Numbered from the stretch's first letter, positions 34,015 to 43,536 are shown. The stretch is DNA of 64,000 nt from Achromobacter sp. UMC46 (GCF_014170335.1 NZ_LZZS01000004.1:806001-870000), one strand, 5' to 3'. Notes: generated by a model from the sequence alone, not told the origin. Made by a program: numbers and translations.

Positions 34015-36606
34015 TTAGACCTCGATCACGTCCGCCACGTCCTTGTAGTCCGCGATCTTGTCGAAGTTCAGGTATTGGTAGATCTGGTCGCCGCTCTTGT
34101 TGATGACGCCCATATCGCCCATGTACTCGTCCTTGGTCGGAATCCGGCCCAGCTTCGAGCAGATGGCGGCCAGTTCAGCCGAGCCCAGGTACACGTTCGT
34201 GTTCTTGCCCAGGCGGTTCGGGAAGTTGCGGGTGCTGGTCGACATGACGGTCGCGCCTTCGCGCACTTGCGCCTGGTTGCCCATGCACAGCGAGCAGCCC
34301 GGCATTTCGGTGCGCGCGCCGGCCGTGCCGAACACGCCGTAGTGGCCTTCTTCCGTCAGTTGCGTGGCGTCCATCTTGGTCGGCGGGGCAATCCACAGCT
34401 TGACCGGGATGTCGCGCTTGCCTTCCAGCAGCTTGGAGGCTGCGCGGAAATGGCCGATGTTGGTCATGCAGCTGCCGATGAACACTTCGTCGATCTTGGC
34501 GCCGGCGACTTCAGACAGCGTCTTGACGTCGTCCGGGTCGTTCGGGCAGGCCACGATGGGCTCGTGCACGTCGGCCAGGTCGATTTCGATGATGGCGGCG
34601 TATTCGGCGTCGGCATCCGGGGCCAGCAGCTGGGGATCAGCCAGCCAGGCTTCCATGGCCTTGATGCGGCGGCCCAGCGTGCGCTCGTCTTCGTAGCCGT
34701 TGGCGATCATCCACTTCAACATCACGATGTTGCTGTTGATGTATTCGATGATCGGTTCCTTGTTCAGGTGCACCGAGCAGCCGGCGGCCGAACGTTCAGC
34801 GGAAGCGTCCGACAGTTCGAAGGCTTGTTCGACCTTCAGGTCGGGCAGGCCTTCGATTTCCAGGATGCGGCCGGAGAAGATGTTCTTCTTGCCTTGCTTG
34901 GCGACCGTCAGCAGGCCTTGCTTGATGGCGTACAGCGGGATGGCGTTGACCAGGTCGCGCAGGGTGACGCCGGGCTGCAGCTTGCCCTTGAAGCGGACCA
35001 GCACCGATTCCGGCATGTCCAGGGGCATCACGCCCGTGGCGGCGGCAAAGGCCACCAGGCCCGAGCCGGCGGGGAACGAGATGCCGATGGGGAAGCGGGT
35101 GTGCGAGTCGCCGCCGGTGCCGACGGTGTCGGGCAACAGCATGCGGTTCAGCCACGAGTGGATCACGCCGTCGCCCGGGCGCAGCGAAATGCCGCCGCGG
35201 GTGCTGATGAATTCCGGCAGCGTGTGGTGCGTCTTGACGTCCACGGGCTTCGGGTAGGCGGCGGTGTGGCAGAACGACTGCATCACCAGGTCGGCCGAGA
35301 AGCCCAGGCAAGCCAGGTCCTTCAGTTCGTCGCGGGTCATCGGGCCGGTGGTGTCCTGGCTGCCGACCGAGGTCATCTTCGGTTCGCAGTAGGTGCCCGG
35401 GCGGATGCCGCGGCCTTCCGGCAGGCCGCAGGCGCGGCCGACCATCTTCTGGGCCAGCGTGAAGCCGTGGCCGGAGTCGACCGGATCCTTGGGCAGGCGG
35501 AACAGCGTCGACGGCGCCAGGCCCAGCGCTTCACGCGCCTTCGCGGTCAGGCCGCGGCCGATGATCAGCGGAATGCGGCCGCCGGCGCGCACTTCGTCGA
35601 ACAGCACGTCGGACTTCACTTCGAATTCGGCGATGACTTCGCCGTTCTTCAAGGCGCGGCCTTCGTACGGACGCAGTTCGACCACGTCGCCCATTTCCAT
35701 CTGGGACACGTCGAGTTCGATCGGCAGGGCGCCGGCGTCTTCCATCGTGTTGTAGAAGATCGGGGCGATCTTGTTGCCCAGGCAGACGCCACCAAAGCGC
35801 TTGTTCGGCACGAAGGGGATGTCTTCGCCCGTGAACCACAGCACCGAGTTGGTGGCCGACTTGCGCGACGAACCCGTGCCGACCACGTCGCCCACGTAGG
35901 CGACCAGGTGGCCTTTTTCCTTCAGCGATTCGATGAACTTGATCGGGCCGCGTTTGCCGTCTTCTTCCGGTTCGAACGCGGCGCCGTCGCGCTTGTTCTT
36001 CAGCATCGCCAGGGCGTGCATCGGGATGTCGGGTCGGGTCGTGGCGTCGGGCGCCGGCGACAGGTCGTCGGTGTTGGTTTCGCCAGGCACCTTGAAGACG
36101 GTGATCGTCAGGCTTTCCGGCAGTTCCGGACGGCTGGTGAACCATTCGGCGTCGGCCCAGCTTTGCAGCACGGACTGGGCGTTGGCGTTGCCGCGGTCGG
36201 CCTTTTCCTTCACGTCGTGGAAGGCGTCGAACATCAACAGGGTCTTCTTCAGCGCATCAGCGGCGATGGTGCCGATTTCCGCATCATCCAGCAGTTCGAC
36301 CAGCGGGCCAATGTTGTAGCCGCCGAGCATCGTGCCCAGCAGTTCCGTCGCCTTGGCGCGGCTGATCAGCGCACAAGCTTCCTTGCCCAGCGCCACGGCG
36401 GCCAGGTAGGACGCCTTGACCTTGGCGGCATCGTCCACGCCGGCCGGCACGCGGTAGGTCAACAGTTCGACCAGATTCTGCTCCTCGCCAGCGGGCGGGT
36501 TCTTCAGCAGTTCGATCAGTTCAGCGGTTTGTTTAGCCGTAAGGGGCAGCGGGGGAATCCCCAGAGCCGCGCGTTCGGCAACGTGTTGGCGGTAGTTATC
36601 CAGCAT
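34015..36606 (-). CDS. acnB: Aconitate hydratase B
   Basis: An 863-residue bifunctional aconitase / 2-methylisocitrate dehydratase of the AcnB type, the main TCA-cycle enzyme in many proteobacteria. It begins with the AcnB-specific HEAT-like domain ([20 protein letters not shown]). Cluster ligands are Cys713 in [11 protein letters not shown] and Cys771/Cys774 in [14 protein letters not shown] 36606 is the family start; upstream in-frame codons extend into the promoter. The gene is monocistronic, with the 25-bp element shared with acnA 77 bases upstream. Confidence 0.98.
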   Translation of the reverse strand: MLDNYRQHVAERAALGIPPLPLTAKQTAELIELLKNPPAGEEQNLVELLTYRVPAGVDDAAKVKASYLAAVALGKEACALISRAKATELLGTMLGGYNIGPLVELLDDAEIGTIAADALKKTLLMFDAFHDVKEKADRGNANAQSVLQSWADAEWFTSRPELPESLTITVFKVPGETNTDDLSPAPDATTRPDIPMHALAMLKNKRDGAAFEPEEDGKRGPIKFIESLKEKGHLVAYVGDVVGTGSSRKSATNSVLWFTGEDIPFVPNKRFGGVCLGNKIAPIFYNTMEDAGALPIELDVSQMEMGDVVELRPYEGRALKNGEVIAEFEVKSDVLFDEVRAGGRIPLIIGRGLTAKAREALGLAPSTLFRLPKDPVDSGHGFTLAQKMVGRACGLPEGRGIRPGTYCEPKMTSVGSQDTTGPMTRDELKDLACLGFSADLVMQSFCHTAAYPKPVDVKTHHTLPEFISTRGGISLRPGDGVIHSWLNRMLLPDTVGTGGDSHTRFPIGISFPAGSGLVAFAAATGVMPLDMPESVLVRFKGKLQPGVTLRDLVNAIPLYAIKQGLLTVAKQGKKNIFSGRILEIEGLPDLKVEQAFELSDASAERSAAGCSVHLNKEPIIEYINSNIVMLKWMIANGYEDERTLGRRIKAMEAWLADPQLLAPDADAEYAAIIEIDLADVHEPIVACPNDPDDVKTLSEVAGAKIDEVFIGSCMTNIGHFRAASKLLEGKRDIPVKLWIAPPTKMDATQLTEEGHYGVFGTAGARTEMPGCSLCMGNQAQVREGATVMSTSTRNFPNRLGKNTNVYLGSAELAAICSKLGRIPTKDEYMGDMGVINKSGDQIYQYLNFDKIADYKDVADVIEV

Positions 36607-36682
36607 GTGAGGCCTGCTCAAAGTCGGGTTGGAAGAAGGGTTGTTGACGGAATTGTAGAGGGAAGAGGGGGGCGCAAGCAAA

Positions 36683-36707
36683 TGTCTTATATCTTATATA
36701 AGACCTG
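36683..36707 (-). promoter_or_regulatory. 25-bp element shared with acnA (probable operator)
   Basis: Identical over 25 bases to 23924-23948 and oriented the same way to the gene. The palindrome TCTTATATAAGA is intact. Unlike acnA, no good -35 lies 16-17 bases upstream of the TATAAG hexamer. The distance to the start codon is 77 bases. Confidence 0.75.
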
Positions 36708-36767
36708 AGTTGATAGCTGTTGCTTACCGGCGACGGCGCGCGGGGCGGGAGCGTGTGCCGGGCAAGG

Positions 36768-36794
36768 AAAAGGCGGCCTCGGGGGCCGCCTTTT
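36768..36794. terminator. Terminator of the zinc-ribbon operon
   Basis: Stem AAAAGGCGGCC/GGCCGCCTTTT with a five-base loop, with A/T runs at both sides. It serves the minus-strand gene ending at 36831. Confidence 0.85.
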
Positions 36795-36830
36795 CATAGG
36801 GCGCGCCCGGAGGCGGCGCCATGCCGGGGC

Positions 36831-37745
36831 CTAGCGTGCCGTGGCGTCGTAGACCAGGCCCACCCGGGCGAAATTGCCGCCGTATTGCTTGACCTGGGCC
36901 TCGAACGGCGCGCTTTCGCCCGGCTTCAGCTTGGGCAGCCGCAGCTCCTTGAACGTGGCGCCAGACACCTGGTCCTGGGCGTCGTACAGGCTGATCCAGA
37001 CCCGCACGTTGTCGACTTCCGCCTGGTCGTCGTTGCGCACCCGGCCGTGGACGGTGACGTATTTGTAACGGTAGCGGTAGCTGAAATTGAGGGTGCCGGT
37101 GCCGACGCCGGCTTCGGTGTTCTCCACCGAGACGGCCAGTTTGGGGCGGGGGCCGGGCAGGGCGGCGCGCTTGGCGGGCTGCCAATCCGTCTTGACCTCG
37201 GTCACGCGCTCGTAGCGCCCGCCGGGAAGCGCCACCGGCACGCGTTCGCCCGGGTACAGGCGCGCGGGCAGCTCCCAGTCCTGGCGCAGGTCCACCGCGC
37301 GCGACCCGTCGAACACGGCGATCTTCACCTTGGGCGACAAGGCCACATAACGGTCGCTGGTGTTGACGAGTTCGGCATACAGGACGGGGCGGTCGATCTC
37401 ATCGAGCAGGCGGCGCGGGGCGGACAGGCTGAACGCTTTGGGGTCGAACAGCGCGAAGTCGGGGTCCAGCAGCTCTTCGGTAGTCAAGCGGACGTGGTCG
37501 ATGACGCGGGTATTGGCCGGGCTGACCCGCACGATGCGGCTGGCGGGGCCGGCCTCCTTGGGAGCCTCTGCTGTGGGGGCCGCCGCGGCTTGCGGCGTGG
37601 TTTTACCGGTGATTTTCTGCACCGCCCAGGGGCCTAGCGCGGTGTGCTTGTACAGGGCGAAGCCGATCGCGGCCAGGAGGATCAGCGTCAGTCCGGCTTT
37701 GGACGGCCAGGACAGCGGTTTTGCTTCGGGGCGGTCAGCTTTCAC
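36831..37745 (-). CDS. Membrane-anchored protein of unknown function
   Basis: A 304-residue protein with one N-terminal helix (AGLTLILLAAIGFALYK), an Ala/Pro-rich linker and a large extracytoplasmic part. Two beta-rich segments resemble FxLYD/DUF3426-like domains: PVLYAELVNTSDRYVALSPK and VHGRVRNDDQAEVDNVRVW, each followed by VxLYD-like or PGE motifs (LKPGESAPFEAQV). The start is GTG 37745 and the first 11 bases overlap the end of the upstream gene, so the two proteins are made together. No function can be assigned. Confidence 0.7.
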   Translation of the reverse strand: MKADRPEAKPLSWPSKAGLTLILLAAIGFALYKHTALGPWAVQKITGKTTPQAAAAPTAEAPKEAGPASRIVRVSPANTRVIDHVRLTTEELLDPDFALFDPKAFSLSAPRRLLDEIDRPVLYAELVNTSDRYVALSPKVKIAVFDGSRAVDLRQDWELPARLYPGERVPVALPGGRYERVTEVKTDWQPAKRAALPGPRPKLAVSVENTEAGVGTGTLNFSYRYRYKYVTVHGRVRNDDQAEVDNVRVWISLYDAQDQVSGATFKELRLPKLKPGESAPFEAQVKQYGGNFARVGLVYDATAR

Positions 37746-38619
37746 TTTGCACCATGTAATCGTAGGACGCGACGTCGCCGCCGCCGAGCATCTCGCAGCG
37801 CACGTCGAACGAGGTCAGCGCGCCGGGCGCCAGCGGGCTGGCGGTGGCGTAGCCGTTGCCCGTGCCGATCATCGCGCCGTCGTCGCCGTACAGGATGACG
37901 GTGATCTGGGTGCTGTTGGCCTCGGTTGCGCCCTGGTTCTTCAGCAGGCCGACCAGCCGGTACGCCCCGTCGTTGCGCACCAGTTGCACCTTGCTGGGCG
38001 CCACATCGTTGCTCTTGCCGCGCGCGGGCGAGGGCGTGGCGACCTGCAGCGCATAGCGGCTATAGGCCTTGTCCGGCACCGAGATCAGCACGGGGGCGTA
38101 TTCGCCGGGCTGCAAGGTGCGCGCCGACGGCGAACTCCAGGACGACGACAGCGTCAATTCGCCCTGGAAGAAGGTCGCGGTCACGCGTGGCGCGTCGATC
38201 TTCCTGCCGGTCTCGTTGCGCATCATCATGACGAGTTGCTTGCGGCCGCGCTCCTGCGTTTGGCGCACGTCGGTCAGCTTGACCAGCGCGGCATCGATCG
38301 GCGGCTCCTGCATCAGGCGGCGTGGCGCCGGCGAATTGCCCGAGCTCAGCAGCGAGGCGACGAGAGGGATGGCGATCACGGCGGCCACCGCCAGCCCGAT
38401 GGCCGCCAGGGCGGCGGGCTTGATCTGAGGCGGGCGGCTGGGCTGCTGCATGCCGCGCAGGATCTTTTCCAGCCGCTGGGCGACGTCGTCTTCCACCAGC
38501 GTCAGGGCGTGGCAGTGGTTGCAGCGGTACTCGTTGGGGGCCAATTTGGTGAACTGGGCGCTGCCGCAAGTCGAGCAGGTCAGGGTCACCGTATTGATCG
38601 TGGTCTGTTTGGGCGTCAT
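37735..38619 (-). CDS. Zinc-ribbon membrane protein of unknown function
   Basis: A 294-residue protein with a cytoplasmic N-terminal zinc ribbon (LTCSTCGSAQF ... YRCNHCHALT, four cysteines), one membrane helix (AALAAIGLAVAAVIAIPLVA) and two extracytoplasmic beta domains similar to those in the downstream protein (RKQLVMMMRNETGRKIDAPR; GLLKNQGATEANSTQITV). The layout recalls the betaproteobacterial zinc-ribbon/DUF3426 proteins. It is the first gene of a two-gene operon and overlaps the next by 11 bases. Confidence 0.72.
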   Translation of the reverse strand: MTPKQTTINTVTLTCSTCGSAQFTKLAPNEYRCNHCHALTLVEDDVAQRLEKILRGMQQPSRPPQIKPAALAAIGLAVAAVIAIPLVASLLSSGNSPAPRRLMQEPPIDAALVKLTDVRQTQERGRKQLVMMMRNETGRKIDAPRVTATFFQGELTLSSSWSSPSARTLQPGEYAPVLISVPDKAYSRYALQVATPSPARGKSNDVAPSKVQLVRNDGAYRLVGLLKNQGATEANSTQITVILYGDDGAMIGTGNGYATASPLAPGALTSFDVRCEMLGGGDVASYDYMVQSES

Positions 38620-38869
38620 TCAGGCAAGGGCTTACCGGCTAGGACTGACAGGGCGGCAAGGATAGCGGCAGTCCGGCAGGGGCGGGGTGCAGGGACGCTT
38701 CCATTTGTGACAAGATATGTGATTTGGCGGGCTGGCCGGAGCCGGCAGGCGGCCTGCGCGCCGGTGATATCATCGCCGCGGTAGGACGCCCCCCCACGGG
38801 TGCGGCCCCTGCGACAAGAAAAACATGCCCCTCTCCGCAGGCGGCCCGGCGACAAAAAACCCCCGACGC

Positions 38870-39634
38870 ATGAGCATCTCCCAACATCTGTTGTTCCTGG
38901 CCTGTGTGGCGCTGGCCACCTATGCCCAGACCATGACCGGCTTCGCATTCGGGCTGGTGCTGCTGGGGCTCTCGGGAGTGTTCCAGCTGGCGTCGGTGTC
39001 CGAAGTGGCGAACGTGGTCAGCGTGCTGTCGCTGGTGAACGCCGCCGTGACGCTGGCGCGGGCCAAGCCGCAGGTGAACTGGACGCTGATGGGGCCGGCC
39101 ATGGCCGCCAGCCTGGTGGGGGTCGGCGTGGGCGTGGCCGTGCTGACCTGGATCAGCGGTTCGACGACGGTGCTGCTGCAATTGCTTCTGGGCGTCACGA
39201 TCCTGGCTTGCGCCGTCCTGCTGGTGGCGCGCGCGAAGCCGCTGGAGCAGTTGTCGTCCAAGGCGTCCTTCGTGTTTTTCGGCGGCATATCGGGCGTGCT
39301 GGGCGGCTTGTTCTCAAGCGCCGGGCCGCCGATGGTCTATCACCTGTATCGCCAGCCCTTGCCGCTGGCGTCCATCCGCAACAGCCTGCTGGTGCTGTTT
39401 TCGCTGAATGCCGTGGTGCGCCTGGGTTTGGTGACCGGACAGGGCGCATTCATGGCGTCGTCGTTCTGGCTCAGCGTGCAGGCGTTCCCGGTCGTGATCG
39501 GCGTGACGTGGATGGCGCGCCGTTACGGCACGGCAGGGTCGATGAAGACCATCAAGCGCATGGTGTTCGTGCTGTTGCTGGCCGCCGGGTTGGGGCTGAT
39601 CGTGCCGGCGGCGCGGATCCTGGCGGCGGGCTAG
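38870..39634 (+). CDS. TSUP-family (TauE/SafE) membrane permease
   Basis: A 254-residue protein with about eight membrane segments. The first conserved part is TMTGFAFGLVLLGLSG and the symmetric second one is GISGVLGGLFSSAGPPMVYH, the paired signature of the TauE/SafE family, which moves sulfite, sulfoacetate or other small organic anions. ATG 38870 gives the usual short N-terminus; ATG 38825 adds 15 polar residues and neither has a clear ribosome site. No sulfur-metabolism genes are adjacent, so the substrate is open. Confidence 0.85.
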   Translation: MSISQHLLFLACVALATYAQTMTGFAFGLVLLGLSGVFQLASVSEVANVVSVLSLVNAAVTLARAKPQVNWTLMGPAMAASLVGVGVGVAVLTWISGSTTVLLQLLLGVTILACAVLLVARAKPLEQLSSKASFVFFGGISGVLGGLFSSAGPPMVYHLYRQPLPLASIRNSLLVLFSLNAVVRLGLVTGQGAFMASSFWLSVQAFPVVIGVTWMARRYGTAGSMKTIKRMVFVLLLAAGLGLIVPAARILAAG

Positions 39635-39671
39635 TCCGCGCCTGCCAGGTCCGCGAGGTTAGACCGCGCGG

Positions 39672-40112
39672 TCAGGCGTGGCCGCCGCTGATGTAGCGTT
39701 CCAATTCGTGGATGATGAACTTCTGTTCGCTCATCACGTCCTTGACCAGATCGCCGATGGACAGCAGGCCAATCAGCTTTTCATTGTCGATGACCGGAAG
39801 ATGGCGAAAATGCCGTTCGGTCATCATGGCCATGCAGTGCTCCCGCGTATCGCCCGGACCCACGTAGTAGACCGAATCCGTCATGATGTCGCGCACCTTC
39901 GTGCTTCGCGATGCGCGGTCCTGCAGGACGACCTTGCGGGCGTAGTCGCGCTCGGACAGCATGCCCAGCACGGTATCGCCCTCGACGACGACCACCGCGC
40001 CGATGCTGCGCTCGGCCATGGTCTTGATGGCGTCGTACACCGATGAATCCGGTGAAACCGTCACGACGGACTGGTTCGGCTTTTCCCTGAGAATCTCAGC
40101 AACTGTCTTCAC
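39672..40112 (-). CDS. CBS-domain pair protein
   Basis: A 146-residue protein made of two CBS domains (SSVYDAIKTMAERSIGAVVV and CMAMMTERHFRHLPVIDNEK), separated by VRDIMTDSVYYVGPGD. Such stand-alone Bateman modules bind adenine nucleotides and often regulate a partner enzyme. The start is GTG 40112 with GGGAG seven bases upstream; the first residues then read MKTVAEILREKPNQ, as in related proteins. It is convergent with the TSUP gene and has no clear operon partner. Confidence 0.88.
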   Translation of the reverse strand: MKTVAEILREKPNQSVVTVSPDSSVYDAIKTMAERSIGAVVVVEGDTVLGMLSERDYARKVVLQDRASRSTKVRDIMTDSVYYVGPGDTREHCMAMMTERHFRHLPVIDNEKLIGLLSIGDLVKDVMSEQKFIIHELERYISGGHA

Positions 40113-40204
40113 GATGTGCTCCCGAATCGCTGGCAAGGTTCAAACGTGGGCCGCGCGCTGCACTTCCAGCCCCGCGGGGTGCCGTGGCGCGACCATGCTC
40201 CATC

Positions 40205-41149
40205 CTAAGCCTGCCGGCCACCTTGCCGCAAGCGCGGCACCGGATATTTGGCGGGCTTGTCGCGCAACGCCTGGCTGGCCATCTCTCGCAGGTTGCGCGC
40301 GGCGCTGCGTTCGGTGTCGGGATTCCACGCCAGTGAAATGCCGATCGAGGCATCGGCGGGAAAGTCGGCCAGTGTCTTGTAGACGACGTTGGGTCCAGGA
40401 TGGCGCCGGCTGCCGGCGGGCACCAGCGCCACGCCCAGTCCGCTTTCGACCAGGCTCAGCAGCGTCTGCACCTGCACCGCTTCCTGCGTGATGCGGGGCG
40501 TGAAGCCGCGCAGCTGACAGGCGTTGATCGCCGCCATGCGCAAGCCCGCCGCTTCGGTCGCGGTGTACATGATGAACGCCTCGTCCGCCAGGTCGGTCAG
40601 CCGGATGCGGCCGCGCCGCGCTAGAGGATGCCCCTTGGGCACGGCCAGCGCGAAATTCTCGGTGGTCAGCGGGGCCAGGCGCACGTTCGACCCCATCGCC
40701 ACCGGCACGCGCACGATGCCGACCTCCAGCGCGTCTTCCGCCAGATCCTGCATGATGCGGATCGACGTGGCTTCGCGCAGCACAACAGTCACGCCAGGAT
40801 AGCGCTGGCGGAACAAGGGCAGGATGCGCGGCAGGATGCCGTGGGTGGCGGACCCCACGAACCCGATCCGGACCGTGCCGCCTTCGCCCGCTGCCCCGGC
40901 ACGCGCCGCCAGCCTGAACTGCTCGGCGTGGAACAGGGCGCGTCGCGCCTCGTCCAGCGCCGCCAGGCCGGCTTCGGTCAATTGCACGCCCTGTCGGCCG
41001 CGCACGAACAAGGGCACGCCCACCATCTCTTCAAGCTTGCGGATCGAGACCGACAGCGGGGGTTGCGACATGTGCAGCTTTTCCGCCGCGCGGTGGAAGT
41101 TCAGCGTGTCGGCAAGAACAAGGAACTGCTGTAGATGGCGGAAATCCAT
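40205..41149 (-). CDS. LysR-family transcriptional regulator
   Basis: A 314-residue LysR protein of the CatR/BenM-like branch: MDFRHLQQFLVLADTLNF opens the winged helix, HMSQPPLSVSIRKLE is the recognition region, and the effector domain begins VRIGFVGSATHGILPRIL. It follows the two acyl-CoA dehydrogenase genes on the same strand, 87 bases away, and probably regulates the acyl-CoA island around 41237-46664. ATG 41149 gives the family N-terminus; an in-frame upstream extension is rejected. Confidence 0.9.
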   Translation of the reverse strand: MDFRHLQQFLVLADTLNFHRAAEKLHMSQPPLSVSIRKLEEMVGVPLFVRGRQGVQLTEAGLAALDEARRALFHAEQFRLAARAGAAGEGGTVRIGFVGSATHGILPRILPLFRQRYPGVTVVLREATSIRIMQDLAEDALEVGIVRVPVAMGSNVRLAPLTTENFALAVPKGHPLARRGRIRLTDLADEAFIMYTATEAAGLRMAAINACQLRGFTPRITQEAVQVQTLLSLVESGLGVALVPAGSRRHPGPNVVYKTLADFPADASIGISLAWNPDTERSAARNLREMASQALRDKPAKYPVPRLRQGGRQA

Positions 41150-41236
41150 GAGGGCGGCCCGAGGAGATGGTTGCCCTGGATGATACGGCGCGCGTATCGG
41201 CGGCGGCATCCGTGCTATCCCTCCGGTATCAGGCCG

Positions 41237-42235
41237 TCATGCGTTGCCGCACAGCGTGGTGCGCAGGCAGGTCAGGGCGTCCGCGCCGCCGGCCAGCGCG
41301 TGCGCGCCGACGCGCTCGTGCCAATGGGATTCCGATCCGCCCGCCAGCCGCCATTCGCGCAGCCGCCGGGTGTACAGCTGCAAGTCGAATTCCGCGGTGA
41401 CGCCAATGGCGCCATGAACCGCGTGCGCGATATCCGCGACCATCGGCGCCGCCTGGCTGGCGCGCGCCTTGCCCACGGCCGCCAGCATCGCTTGCGGCAG
41501 TCCGCCTTGGCCCTGGAACGCCAGCTGCGCGGCCATGCGCGCGGCCCAGACCTGCTCGGCCATCACGCTGATCTGTTGCTGCACGGCCTGGAACCGGCCG
41601 ATGGGTTTGCCGAACTGCGCGCGGGTGTTGGCGTAGTCCAGCGTCAGCGCCAGGACGCGGTCCATGGCGCCGGCCATCAGGCCGGCATAGGCGGTGGCGG
41701 CCAGTTCGTCCAGCGGGCTGCCGTTGCCCAGGCAGTGCGCGTCAGCCAAGGCCCACGACGCTTCGCCGTCCAGGCTGCCATGTACGCCGTTCGGCTGCAC
41801 ATGGCCGGCCTGCGCGGGCAGCAGCCAGGCTTGCCCGTTGATATGCGCCAGGACGTGGTCGGCCACGCGCATCCAGGGAACGCTGGCGCCGGTCACGCGC
41901 GTGCCCTGAATCGCCAGGCCATGCGGGGCGAGGGTGATCGAACCCGTCGGCCGGGGCCGGCCCGTGAGGGCAAGCCAGGCGCGCGCCAGCATCGTGTGGG
42001 CGATCGGATAGGGGCAAAGGTGGCGGCCGGCCGCCAAGACCACGGGCAGCGCATCGGGCAGGTCCAATCCGGCGCCGCCCTGCGATTCGGGCACCAGCGC
42101 GTCGCCGAAGCCGGCGTCTTCGCAGGCCTGCCAGGCCTGGGCGGCCGACTGGTCTTGTTCGATGCCGCGGATCAGCGCGGGCGTGCAGGTTTGGGCGAAC
42201 AGGCGTTCGGCGGCGTCGCCAAGCAGGGAGTCCAT
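41237..42235 (-). CDS. Acyl-CoA dehydrogenase, small (beta-type) subunit candidate
   Basis: A 332-residue acyl-CoA dehydrogenase-fold protein. It keeps the C-terminal FAD-contact motif TRAQFGKPIGRFQAVQQQIS but has a reduced middle domain without the WxTxA motif and GSGSD loop of normal enzymes. It lies ten bases after a second dehydrogenase gene with the opposite set of motifs, so the two likely form one heteromeric flavoenzyme oxidising an acyl-CoA. AAGGA is seven bases before ATG 42235. Confidence 0.85.
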   Translation of the reverse strand: MDSLLGDAAERLFAQTCTPALIRGIEQDQSAAQAWQACEDAGFGDALVPESQGGAGLDLPDALPVVLAAGRHLCPYPIAHTMLARAWLALTGRPRPTGSITLAPHGLAIQGTRVTGASVPWMRVADHVLAHINGQAWLLPAQAGHVQPNGVHGSLDGEASWALADAHCLGNGSPLDELAATAYAGLMAGAMDRVLALTLDYANTRAQFGKPIGRFQAVQQQISVMAEQVWAARMAAQLAFQGQGGLPQAMLAAVGKARASQAAPMVADIAHAVHGAIGVTAEFDLQLYTRRLREWRLAGGSESHWHERVGAHALAGGADALTCLRTTLCGNA

Positions 42236-42245
42236 GTGATCGTCC

Positions 42246-43394
42246 TTATCGAAGGCCAAGGCCGCGGGCGATGATGCCGCGCAGGATTTCGCGCGTGCCG
42301 CCGCGCAAGGAAAACGTGGGGCTGACTTGTTCCAGATAGGCCAGGGTGCGCAGCAGCGGCAGGGGCGGCGGCATATCGGGGCGGCGTCCCAGCGCGTCGC
42401 CGATCAGGCGCGGCAGGGCTTGCTCAAGCTCGGTGCCCAGATCTTTCACCAGCGCGGCCTCGGTGGCCGGGCTGCCGCCCGCCGCGAGCTTGCCCGCCAC
42501 CGCCAGCGACATGGCGCGCAGAACGGCCATGTGCGACAGGATGCTGCCCAGCGCGACCCGGTCGCTGGCGTCGTGCGAGACCGTCCGGCAATGGGTCAGC
42601 CAGCATTCCAGCAGCGCGATGCTGGAATACAGGCGCTCGGGGCCGCTGCGCTCAAAGGCCAGTTCGGCGTTCACCTGCGCCCAGCCCGCGCCTTCCGCGC
42701 CGATCAGCGCGTCATCCGCCAGCTCGACATTGTCAAAGAACACTTCCGAAAAATGCGAATCGCCCGCCAGGTCTTCGATGGGGCGGATGGATACGCCGGG
42801 CAGCGACAGGTCCACGATCAACTGCGACAGGCCCTGGTGGCGGTCTTCAGGCGAACCCGACGTGCGGACCAGCGCGATCATGTAGTGCGAGCGGTGCGCG
42901 TTGGTGGTCCAGACCTTGCTGCCATTCAAGCGCCAGCCGCCCGCGACGGGCGCGGCGCGGCTGCGGATGCTGGCCAGGTCCGAACCGGATCCGGGTTCGC
43001 TCATGCCGATGCAAAAGAACGCGTCGGCGCGGCAGATGCGGGGCAGGTAGAAGTCCCGTTGCCCCGGTGTGCCGTACTTCAGGATCAGCGGTGCACTTTG
43101 GCGGTCGGCAATCCAGTGGGCCGAGACCGGCGCGCCCGCGCCCAGCAGTTCTTCGGACAGCACGAAGCGGGCGAAATGGCCGCGCGCCGCACCGCCGTGC
43201 TCGCGAGGCAACGTCATGCCCAGCCATCCGCGCGCGGCCAGTTGGCGGCTGAACGCCGCGTCAAAACCCATCCATGAGCGCGCGCGCTCGTCGGGTTCCA
43301 GCCCATCCAGCGTATCGGCCAGGAAGGCGCGGACGTCGGCGCGCAAGGCTTCATCCTCGGGCGGGATGGCGGTAAGTTCCAGCGGTTCAATCAT
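42246..43394 (-). CDS. Acyl-CoA dehydrogenase, large (alpha-type) subunit candidate
   Basis: A 382-residue acyl-CoA dehydrogenase with the FAD/substrate motifs MSEPGSGSDLASI and LNGSKVWTTNAHRSHYMIA. The RxQFGxPI helix motif expected in the C-terminal domain is absent (the region reads FERSGPERLYSSIALLE), while the downstream protein has it. The C-terminal end SLRGGTREILRGIIARGLGL matches the usual GTSEIxxxxIA stretch. The gene is the first of the minus-strand arm and diverges from a Bug operon. Confidence 0.88.
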   Translation of the reverse strand: MIEPLELTAIPPEDEALRADVRAFLADTLDGLEPDERARSWMGFDAAFSRQLAARGWLGMTLPREHGGAARGHFARFVLSEELLGAGAPVSAHWIADRQSAPLILKYGTPGQRDFYLPRICRADAFFCIGMSEPGSGSDLASIRSRAAPVAGGWRLNGSKVWTTNAHRSHYMIALVRTSGSPEDRHQGLSQLIVDLSLPGVSIRPIEDLAGDSHFSEVFFDNVELADDALIGAEGAGWAQVNAELAFERSGPERLYSSIALLECWLTHCRTVSHDASDRVALGSILSHMAVLRAMSLAVAGKLAAGGSPATEAALVKDLGTELEQALPRLIGDALGRRPDMPPPLPLLRTLAYLEQVSPTFSLRGGTREILRGIIARGLGLR

Positions 43395-43464
43395 GGGCGC
43401 TCCGAAGCGGACAGGCGCCCCGCAGCAGGGCGTCCACGGCCACTATCACGCCGCGCGCTGACAG

Positions 43465-43536
43465 CCGTCCAATATTATTTATTTGATATTCGATACGCGT
43501 TTCGTATCGCTTCCCGCAAAAATTAATATTAGACGG
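43465..43536. promoter_or_regulatory. Concentric inverted repeats between divergent catabolic operons
   Basis: An inner dyad CGATACG-N5-CGTATCG (43491-43509) lies within an outer dyad CCGTCCAATATTA / TAATATTAGACGG (43465-43477 and 43524-43536, one mismatch). Both have the same centre to within half a base (about 43500). The spot lies between the dehydrogenase arm (start 43394) and the Bug arm (start 43618), so it is a good candidate operator for both. The bound protein could be the nearby LysR or IclR regulator. Confidence 0.6.

Noticed and set aside
34075..36708. Very long open frame on the plus strand opposite acnB
   Set aside because: Same reason: acnB on the minus strand is unmistakable and the antisense product has no recognisable domain.
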